This document shows positions 48,328 to 57,419 of a DNA stretch of 64,000 bases, one piece after another. Under the pieces are notes generated by a model. It saw nothing but the letters and a program-made list of their open reading frames with translations. It was not told where the DNA came from and did not search any database. The position numbers were made by a program, and so were the translations under genes. Source of the DNA: Conus ventricosus (lineage: Eukaryota > Mollusca > Gastropoda > Neogastropoda > Conidae); NCBI GenBank assembly GCA_018398815.1, contig CM031604.1:60284259-60348258 (forward strand), written 5' to 3'. The first letter of the stretch is position 1; each line of letters opens with the position of its first letter.

Positions 48328-51300
48328 TGTCAGGCTCGCTAAGACCTGAACTAACTAGGGAGGGACAGACAGACTTACAGACCTACAATACCTAACTCCC
48401 CAACTCAAATAAGCAGTCCAAAACCAGATGAACAGTTCACACATGTATAATTTCATTCAAACCACGACACCGGGGTCCATAACACTGAATATTCCACTTA
48501 CTACCCACACAATCACTTTCTCTCAAACTCAAACATTCAACCACTTAACCCCATTCGCACACAAATTTCTAGTCACACACACCCCCTGCACAACCAAACT
48601 AACACAAGGTCATGAAATTAATTAATGACTAACCTTAATTTGGGTCAAATCCCAATGTGCCCAGCCTGGTGCGATGCATCGCTACATGCAATACAACTCA
48701 CACGACCGATAACACCTTGGCTATTGGCCCAACAGGACACTGTGAATCCGAGACTTACTCAACAAATTCACTTACCGGCTCATACACAAGCCAGCAACCA
48801 GGGAATGAACTCCGACACAATGACAGACCAAACACCAATATAGAATGCCCAAAACTACAATTTTGTAACACAGTGACAGACCAATCACTGATATAGAATG
48901 CCCAAAACTACAATTTTGCAACACAGTGACAGACCAATCACTGATATAGAATGCACACAACTACAACAATTCTGCAATGTTCACACACTTTCAAGATTAA
49001 TTAAACCGGGTCACATTCCAACAACTGGGCACTTAAAGCGCGCATGACCAATTAATAACCTAGTAACTGGTTGCTATGAACTACTCGCAGAGAATGGCCC
49101 AACCAAGTTGTCCAACATATAAAATTGTTGATATAAATGTTGTTTTTTTGCCACCACACAAAAGAAAATTTGTCTCGAAAACCTGTGCAGCCTGCGACAC
49201 ACACAAGTAATGACTAATTAGCCAACAACTAAACCAGCTATACAATAATATTACTAAATAAATTTAAAGTCACTAAAGATTTTTACTAGTGTCTTTCACA
49301 CACTGGGTAGTCCACTGCACGACTGATGAATGACGGCTCATTTCCTTGATCCTGGAAATAATGTTCAACGCTGTTACCTCAACACAGCCCCTGTTTGTCG
49401 TCAACATTCACATGCACCACTCGGCCTGTCACAGCAACAGGAAGAGTAGCCCACGCTCTGTCACTCCTAGCACAGGGATCCCGTCACCAGCTAAGGCAGG
49501 ATTACAGGCACCAGCTAAGGCAGGATTGCAGGGACCAGCTAAGGCAGGATTACAGGGAGATATCTGTGGACACATACAGGCACATCCCCACTAAGAACCT
49601 ATCATGAATCTCATAGTGCCCTACACATACTAGATTCATGTTCATCATGAGCACCACCCATGGGAGTCAAAGTCACTACTGTGAATATTCTATCTCTTTT
49701 AACCTACTCCAATCATAAGATGCACCCAATGGTAACCTTATCCAAATGGAAACCAACATTAGCACTTAACTTTAGTCTAATTATTATCCATTTGTATAAA
49801 AGGAAAGAAATTTTCAGACAGACTATATACAGCTTACTTTACAAAACATCAGTGCCACACAGTGGTACACAATCTAAGTCAAACTTCAGTCCAACTTAAA
49901 CACATAGCCCGGTCCGACTCCACAGCCACTATTAAGTACTTTCCTTAGATAGCAGAACAACCTTAAAAAAACCCATGCATAGCTTCCCACACAATTCCCA
50001 ATGTTAGGAACATGGTCCAAACATATGTAACTTGGAAAACAAGAGATAAAAGATGCAGATAGTTATTGCCCAAAATAAATCTGTCGGTCACGGTCACTGC
50101 CACTGCTGTAAACATCACTTACAACTTACAGCCTATGTCAAATCATGGGGCAACCACACACACACCACATCACTACCCAAAACACTTCCGGGCTGTCAAT
50201 CTTTGTTAAAGTTGATCTTTAGCTGACATATCCAGCTGGCTTACTCCAACTGACTGAGCAATGCACATAAGGTTGACAAACATATCATAAGGTTGACAAA
50301 CATATCATCATATACAACTTAAAACCAACAATTTCAAACAATGGGCTGTCTCCCCTGATTAACTTCCAGACAGGTGTCAACAGTACTAGCAACCACGCAA
50401 ATACATATATAATTCCTGGTCTGGCATTAAGGCCTGCTAATAAGACTAACAGATCATACTGACACCGACAGGTTCCAGTGGCTGAAATTACTGAAAGATC
50501 ACATGAATGAATGTACTCACACATGCACAAAACACCCTACATTGATCTTACATGCCCAAACTCATATCATCCAATATAACCACTCAATGCAACCATTACA
50601 CTGTTTAATTACAAAACCCATAGCCCTTCCCGGCACTAACGCAGCCCCGTGCCTGGCACCTCAGACTGCTTCCAGCCTCCAGCTGCCCAAATCAACCAAT
50701 ACAGATAAGGATTTCCTTCTGAGTTCCCCCGTATCCTGGCTCAATCCAACCACAACCAGGTTCAGATGATAGGATTACTAAAATGTCTACACTGAATTAT
50801 ACCAAACGTACCTTGAACCAACACGTGTCCGGCCCAACTCCGAGATGGGTTGTCCAGCGCCACCAAGGCCACCCCCAGACCAGCACGTCTACAGCACCCA
50901 ACCACAGCAACAAGTCTTCACCCACCAAGGTTTCAGGAACACAGGTTACAGTTCGACACAAACACAGCAACCAAGTCTTCACCCCACCAGGGTCTCAGGA
51001 ACACCGGTTACAGTTCAACACAAACGCAGCAACCAAGTCTTCACCCCACCAGGGTCTCAGGAACACCGGTTACAGTTCAATACAAACACAGCAACCACGT
51101 CTTCACAAATTACAGTAGCGACAGTCCTTCTACTGTACTTCCAACAGCGAGAAGAATGCAATTACACAGAATCAGTCCTCTCCAGACTCAAGGCAGCTCC
51201 GCTAATCCTCAAGCCCGAACCCTGAACACAAGGTTCCTAAAAGGATTCACCAGGACTTCCAACATAGAAACACACACAACGTCAGAGACTTCCACTCTGA

Positions 51301-51747
51301 AGCAGCTGCAAAATAACACTGAGCGACAGTTCACCTAATCCCCAGCCTGCTTTACAGTCAACTTGGCTGTGATTGGACAATTCAACGTAAGGTCAACTAC
51401 GACTGGGCAACTCACAGTGAGGATGATGCATGACCCAATTTCCCCACTTCCACGGACAAAACACTAAAAAGTTCAAGATACCTCCCTACCCTCTCCCAAG
51501 CTGTGCTGTCACACAGATATCCACTGACGCACACACTCGCATGCGACGTGAGCGGAAATGTTCGCCGGCTCACCCTAGCACATATAGAAGAAATATTGAC
51601 TCTGATGCGAACCGCGCAAGATACACTGACATGGAACATGATCAGTCCGCACATGCACAAGTTCAAACATGATCGCCTCCACTAGATCTATCTGTAACAT
51701 AGTACATACATGTACGGGCTCAAGTAGCAATGTCAGTGACCCTGACA
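48328..51747 (-). repeat. Element 2, right LTR (5' LTR in element orientation)
   Basis: 3420 bp, collinear with 42043-45468 and differing by only a few substitutions and small indels. Its tandem repeats are at 48817-48976 (53 bp unit), 49486-49557 (24 bp unit) and 50906-51107 (61 bp unit). Confidence 0.95.
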
Positions 51748-51752
51748 CAATC
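51748..51752. repeat. Target-site duplication of LTR element 2, right (CAATC)
   Basis: The match to 42038-42042. Retrotransposon Y sequence resumes immediately after it. Confidence 0.9.
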
Positions 51753-52190
51753 GCAACAAAGTTCGCTTGTCTGCACCACAATCAGTGTGACTAATAACCT
51801 TCAAAACATTCAAACCTGACTGGCAAGATTGTTTAATGTACTTAATGTGAGGCAAAAAAGAAAGCTTATTATAAAAATTAACCCCCAAAAATTTCACTTG
51901 TTTGGAAACTTTAATTACCTGACCATTGAGACTGATAGCTGGTTCTAAGACCTGAGATCTTTTCCTATGGAAATGAATACACTCTGTCTTAGTAGCTGAA
52001 ACTTAAATCCATTTTCAGTAACCCACTGCTGAACCGATTAACACACAACTGAAGTTGACGCTCAGCTGCAGCCAAAGTTTTCCCCTTTGCAGAGATGGAG
52101 AAGTCATAACAAATAATGACTTATCAATTCCAGACTTTACTGACTGGACGATGCTATTAATCTTGAGATTGAAGAGAAGGGGATGTCATA
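51748..52190 (-). pseudogene. Y ORF2 central RT fragment
   Basis: On the minus strand this reads the RT palm to thumb: LFNLKINSI, then DFSISAKGKTLAAAERQLQL, then KMDLSF, HFHRKRS and VKFLGVNF-like blocks, then NVLKVISHTDCGADKRTLLRL up to the LTR insertion. At the active site the usual x-DD appears as YD (the codons lie at 52103-52108), so one catalytic Asp is missing as written. One frameshift lies close to 52100. The fragment joins in sequence to 33890-35217 across the two inserted LTR elements. Confidence 0.75.
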
Positions 52191-53284
52191 ACCCCTTTTC
52201 CTAACTGGAACATCTGTTGTTAGAGGAATCTCTAATAGTACGTTGCCAGAAAAGGATCCTGGTTTCGGAGTAAGAATATCTGAAAATCCTCACAGACTCT
52301 CCGTAACTCCTTAGCATTGCTGTCAGATGAAGTACCACCAAACTGTACTGAATCAATATCTTCATCTGGCATAGAAGATGCACGGGAACAGGTAAAGTGT
52401 GTGTTGGTAGTGCATCATCGCAGTCTTGAACAACACCGACTGAGTACGCGACTACAGGATCACGAGAATTTGGAGCAGGGTTCGAACAAGGAACACTGCC
52501 TGGAGAACTCTTGAAAGAAACATCTTTCTTGCCAGAACTGAGAGGTGCCATCTCAGACCATGGTACTGACTTTCCCTGTGAGGTAACTGTTGGGACACTC
52601 TGAGACACAGACACAGCAGAACGGCGAATGTACCTCTTCAACATATTAGCATGAAAAACCTTTTCTTTTCCTTTGACTAGAATTTCATAGTCAGGATGCA
52701 AGACCTTCGTAAACTGGGAATGGTCCTGACCAACTAGCCAGTAACTTGTTTGAATCTGTAGGGAGGAGAACAAGGACTTCGTCGTCAACCTGGAAACGAC
52801 GTTCTCTCGCCTTACGATCAAAATACTTTTTTTCCCTTAGCAGAGGAATCGATAGAATGATCCATAGCCAACTTGCATGAGTCAGCAATAACATTCTTTA
52901 GCTCGAACAAGTAGGCATAGATGGGTTTCGCTTCAGCATCATGACTATCAGACTGGGTCCAAGACTCCTGCAATAGAGCGATAGGGCCACGAACTTGTCG
53001 ACCAAACAACAACTGAAATGGGGAAAAACCTGTACTTTCCGAAGGCAACTCTCTGCATGCAAATAGCAGTGCATGTAGATATCGATGCCATGCCTTTGGG
53101 TAAGAACGCAGTTTTCTTCAGCATCGATTTCGGAGTGCATTGAAATGCTCAACATAACCATTGTTGAGGATGTATGCGATGTGCGAATGCCCTTGAACCC
53201 ATAACCATGGAACTGTTTCGGGTGAAAAAATGGGGCCTTATCCCAAAAAGGGAACTTTTCGTTGAAGGCAATATTGTTGACCAA
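52190..53284 (-). pseudogene. Third Gypsy fragment: integrase C-terminal half followed by RT start
   Basis: On the minus strand the end of an integrase core appears first: VEHFNALRNR-type block with the catalytic Glu (about 53130-53150), HRYLHALLFACRELPSESTGFSPFQLLFGRQVRGPIAL (about 52960-53090). It continues through KKYFDRKARERRFQVDDEVLVLLP and NKLLASWSGPFPV (about 52730-52830) to KVFHANMLKRYIRRS. After a Ser/Pro-rich spacer comes an RT N-terminal block, LTTDVPVRKRGYDIP (about 52185-52230). Integrase therefore precedes RT in a single reading direction, the Gmr1-like order. Several frameshifts are present. The fragment stops where retrotransposon Y begins. Confidence 0.8.
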
Positions 53285-53860
53285 AGATATAGCAGTTTAT
53301 ATGTTTTTGACTATCGAAAGAGGGTTTCCTTTATTTAATATATGGCGCTGCAGCATTGTTGACAAGTTGGCCAAAGCAAAAAACAATCCATCATGCGTAT
53401 TGATTTGTGGGCGTTGGCTTGAGACAGCCCAAGTCATGTTTACAAAACAAAAATCGCATCAAACATGGCGTTCATTCTAAGACGCAGGTAAACATGGCTG
53501 ATTTCGCATGCTAAAAACTTATTCACATTTCTATTGTTTTTTTATAACATCCTAAATTTCAAAAGCTAGAACAGTATAATAACGTGTAGCAAACGCCAAA
53601 CCATTATTAGACTTATGCAACGGATAACGATTTTCTGAACGTTCTGCAATCAAACTATATAGGGCTAGGCAGACCTTAGTACATCTACCCAGTATGAAGA
53701 TAGTGTGTGGCCACACTAACTTCATATAAATCGCCAATAAACAATACGGATGTACTACTACTGGCGATTAAGCCGCCATAAAAGCCGGCTACAGCAGGAA
53801 TTGCTGTAACTCGCCAAACCCGTTGGCAAGCTGGTTGAGAAAAGAGGAGCACAGCAAGAC
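53285..53860. other. Unassigned sequence right of the Gypsy fragment
   Basis: About 575 bp with no recognisable gene or repeat. Short open frames only. Confidence 0.5.
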
Positions 53861-53863
53861 TAG

Positions 53864-54054
53864 CCAAGTGATCATATAATGACACTTGACCTGCAAAGCC
53901 GCGGCAGCCTCCGCCAAGAGCGGTCCGCACGGAGCACCTGCAAAGCTCGCGGAAAACAACCAAGTGATCATATCTGAACACTTGGCCAACACAGCGCTGC
54001 AGCACCACTAAGCTCAGCGCAACAGGCCAAGTGATCACATATGATCACAAGGCC
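53864..54054. repeat. Three spaced CAAGTG...CACTTG dyads
   Basis: Imperfect inverted repeats at 53864-53890, 53960-53985 and 54025-54054 share the core AAGTGATCA. The first two carry CAAGTG and CACTTG on opposite arms; the third is a longer near-perfect dyad with GGCC ends. Spacing is about 95 and 65 bp. Function is unknown. Confidence 0.6.
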
Positions 54055-56099
54055 TAGTTGATTGAGTTTTGCAAGCAAGACCACAACCTGGTTTAGTCAC
54101 AAACAGCAAGAAGTGGTCCTATAGTTTCACTTTTGTTTTTGTTTGTTGTGTTTGTGTGTTTTGGCCCTACCCCACGCACGTCACTCCCCTCCACCCCACC
54201 CCTAACGTTTATTGTGTGTTTGTTGTTGGGTTTTGTGTTGTTGTTTGTTTTTGTCCTACCCCACGCATGCACACCCACCCCACCCACGAATTCACCCTCT
54301 CAAGTTCCCTACGAGTTTTTAACTAAAGTTCCCCCAATAAGTTCTTACTCAATTGTCTTAAGTCATCCTTAAGTTATCCCACAAGTTCTTACTTAAGTTA
54401 CTTCTAAGTTATTAATTAAGTCGCCCCAGGTTTCTTAAAAGTTCTTAAGTAATTCTTAATAATTCTTGACCAAGTTCTGATAAGTATCTTGATTACGTCA
54501 TCCTTTAACGTACAACAAGGTCTTATTTAAGTTAACTATATAATTATCAAAAAAATACAATTAAGATTAATCTTAAAATATAATGTCTAATATGTACACA
54601 CACCCTCAAAAACGCGTCCATCGTGAGATGTCTTGCTTAACGCCCTTAGCGCGGGATCGCAGCATAATCTTAATGAAGGTCTTACATCCTAAGCAACCGA
54701 TGATTCTGGTCTATGAAATGTCTTGTTATAGACTCCATGTCTTTATTATTTTGACTTTAGCATTTTATAATACCCAAGATCTATTTTTATAAAAAATTTA
54801 AAATATTAATGCATTATAAATGGATCAAAGATCATTTTGTAGTTGGACGGTTTTGGCTGCAGTTTCTATTTCTGTATTTAACGTTCAGATTTTTTTGATT
54901 GCTTTTGTTTTCTGATTGTACAATTCTTTATATATTATTATAACAGTAATAACCCCCCCAGCACAAGCAATGGGCGTCCAAAATGGCAACATTTTAAGTT
55001 CAATAATCCATGAAGACTTTTGGTGCCCTTGTATCACCTGGAGTTTTTAATATCTAGGCATTGAATCAACATGTTCTGGCGTGCGGTGTTAAGTTTTCAT
55101 TATGAATTATTCTGTAACATTAATTTATTTTGTCTTTTCCCACACGGCTAATTATCTTCCTGCTTCAACACGGGGTGGCCCAGATTTTTTACTGTCTCCA
55201 CCTGATTCTAGCGTTTTCTCTGATTTTCTGCTTGGTACTTTCCTCCACAATTCAGTTTTTCTGATTCTGCGGATTTTCCCAGCTCGTTCATTTTAAAAGG
55301 GAAAACAAAATCTATATAATTAAAAGTTATTAATCCATGATTAAGGCGATTATAATTTCCAAATCTGTAGAATAAATCACATCCTAGAGTCTCTAATGAC
55401 TTTGTTAAAACTGGATCCTGTGTTACATCATTCATAACATCCTTGTTCAGAACAATGGATTCAAATCTACTGACTAGTTTAGTGTACAAACTAAGACCGT
55501 TTGCCCACGACTTTTCACCATTCCTAGACCCCAACTGCCTTCATACCTGTTTATACTTTATAATTCTTGGCAGCGACATTTTGAATCTGTTCAATGCTGA
55601 ATTCATTTCCGAGGAACGTTTGTTTTCCCCACATCTGCCAAAGAAACAAGCCTCTCCCTTTTTGGGGCATAATACTTGATCAATCCACTTTGTCATTCAT
55701 TAGTACGGAAAGGATTAGGCCGCCTTGTAGCTGTAGTAGATCATCACTGATTGCATGTATTTTAATAATTAAAATTATTTTATTTTATATAAATGATCAA
55801 CCGAAAAAACTGTTGCAAACCTTGTATAACCATCATGCTGTTATTTGGAGGCCCTAAGTGTAGATACTCAATGCTTGGTAAAAGCTTGTTAAGAAATAAA
55901 ACCAGCAGATCTGGCAACTAGACTTTGAGGAATCAGCAAAGCTAAATGCTAACATTGCAGCTTCGTTTGCCGACAAGATTTTCTAGTAACAAGGAATAAT
56001 TCCGGACAAAATAATAATTTAAGAAAAAAATACATTATAAAAAAATGCTTCCCTCGTAATGATGAGATAGGCGGCGCTGTGGTGAATGCGCTCGCATCT
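54055..56099. other. Anonymous A+T-rich tract with a degenerate duplication and a TTAAGT-rich stretch
   Basis: Two related T/G-then-C-rich blocks lie at about 54125-54205 and 54205-54290 (ccctaccccacgca and cctaccccacgcat). Six TTAAGT strings fall in 54355-54540. The rest is A+T-rich. A reverse-strand open frame of 108 codons at 55208-55534 has no recognisable domain. This could include the terminal region of the Polinton to the right, but I cannot identify a terminal inverted repeat. Confidence 0.5.
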
Positions 56100-57175
56100 A
56101 GCGGTAGTCAATTAAGCATTTATAAAACTGTCGAGATGAAGGCGAGAGGAAAAAGACATAACAAAGCTGTGGAGCAACTTAGCTGCAGCACAAGAGCGCG
56201 AAATGAAACAAGCAAGAATTGAGCAGTAGATTTTATTATGGATACTTCTGAAAAACAGCCATGCCAGCTTACACAATTAAAGATGTTGATCAAGCAATAA
56301 AACAATATTATCTATAACAGGCAAACCAATCGAGACATTTGCCCCCACCAAAAATTAGTGACTTTTATCAACCTCAGAAAAACAAAAGATGCAAGAAAAT
56401 CGGGTTTTATTGTCGTTGGTAAGAACGCGTATAATTTGTTGCGCAAATATTGGTCTGAATAAAATATGAACAAAATCTATTAATCCCCAAAAGAGATATT
56501 GGAAGGTATCACAGCAATACAAAAAGCTTAAGCCAAGCAGCGGATCAGTGAACAAACAGCAAAGGAATGTTTACTAAAGCAAAGCAATTTGGCTAATTTT
56601 TATTACCTGCCCCTAGACGAATACAGAGACCCGCCTTTTGTTATTACAACTCCAAACGACACCCATCAAAAGGGATCTTCTATATTTCCCTCAGATAGGA
56701 TTAGAGACGAAAAAGATTTAATACGCACTCACATCATGACATGGCTTCACGATACAAGACTGCGATCCAATTAACTCAAAAGATGCTTCTGCTGTTGCTG
56801 TTGCCATACAACTGATATACGTGGGATACGAGGTCTTAAACTACCCTCGCATGATTCACGTTGATGATGGACAAGAATTTAAAGGCCAAGTGAATCATTA
56901 TTGTTAAAACATAGGTTACTATTAAAAGGCATTCCGGGGCTCACAGATCTCTGTAGGCTTTATTGAAACTAACAAACATAGCTGTTCAAGAACTTTTTCC
57001 TACCAGTATCACAGAGAGCTGAATGACAAAATTCACGCACACAGAATGGTTAGAAGACTGCCCTCATTTTTGCCGACGCAATGGAATAATGAAAATTTAT
57101 AAGTCTAAACCATAAAGCAATCAAAGAAAAACAATAAATGTTGTTGAGGAGTCTTCATCCGGCCAAACATTACCA
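56100..57175 (+). pseudogene. Polinton-type integrase (frameshifted)
   Basis: This retroviral-type integrase would insert the element. The N-terminal part near 56260-56400 (MPAYTIKDVDQAI) leads to an NDTHQ block at 56655-56670, where the core begins. The core continues as SRYKTAIQLTQKDASAVAVA at about 56752-56810 and YPRMIHVDDGQEFKG at about 56845-56890, which holds the second catalytic Asp. The GFIET stretch near 56963-56977 is where the catalytic Glu should be. The tail continues to about 57175. At least four frame changes occur. The SRYK and VDxGxEF blocks are typical of Polinton rather than Gypsy integrases. It diverges from the polymerase gene, which faces it. Confidence 0.75.
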
Positions 57176-57419
57176 ATAGGAATTTGAAAGTAATGGAACC
57201 TTTATTTACGGGGGAGCAAAGGGGACACTCGCATCAGGGCAACTGATCCGGTTTGAGTGTTGAACCCATGATGAAATAAAAAGAATTGTAAAAAATGGAA
57301 TTTTTTCCGCCCGTGGGAATTATTTAACGAGAAAACTGACACAACAAAACAACCACTCCTCAACGATCTTTTGTGAAGAAGAACTGCAGATAACCCGCTG
57401 ACACCGTTCCGCTTTATTA
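57176..57419. other. Spacer between Polinton integrase and polymerase 3' end
   Basis: Convergent end region of two degenerate genes. No recognisable feature. Confidence 0.5.

Larger units (their letters stand above)
42043..51747 (-). mobile_element. LTR retrotransposon element 2 (Gmr1-like Gypsy, giant LTRs, internally deleted)
   Basis: A complete 9.7 kb insertion with LTRs of 3426 bp (42043-45468) and 3420 bp (48328-51747). The ends carry a 7 bp inverted repeat TGTCAGG/CCTGACA, with CAATC duplications outside. Coding runs on the minus strand from 47473 to 45573: gag N-terminus, half zinc knuckle, protease, integrase zinc-binding domain, then RNase H. The integrase core, integrase C-terminus and all RT are deleted. 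A polypurine tract and a primer-site candidate are present, so it keeps the signals for mobilisation in trans. The LTRs differ at only a handful of bases over 3.4 kb, so it looks younger than element 1. LTRs longer than the interior are unusual. Confidence 0.93.
33729..52190 (-). mobile_element. Non-LTR retrotransposon Y with RNase H, split by two LTR elements
   Basis: Y reads on the minus strand in three pieces: 51748-52190 (RT palm/thumb), 42025-42042 with 35213-35217 (a few codons), and 33729-35217 (RT end, RNase H, Cys-rich tail). When LTR elements 1 and 2 and one copy of each target duplication are removed, the pieces rejoin in register apart from a single missing base near 42031-42037. 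The joined region carries the RT C-terminal signature LDYGCVVYG. The 5' end is truncated at about 52190, where the sequence becomes Gypsy-like. A C-terminal RNase H places Y in the I/Jockey-type non-LTR group. It is defective: 5'-truncated, catalytic box altered and twice interrupted. Confidence 0.85.

Noticed and set aside
54583..54792. 69-codon open frame as a small gene
   Set aside because: No homologue or motif is recognised and its length is expected by chance in A+T-rich DNA.
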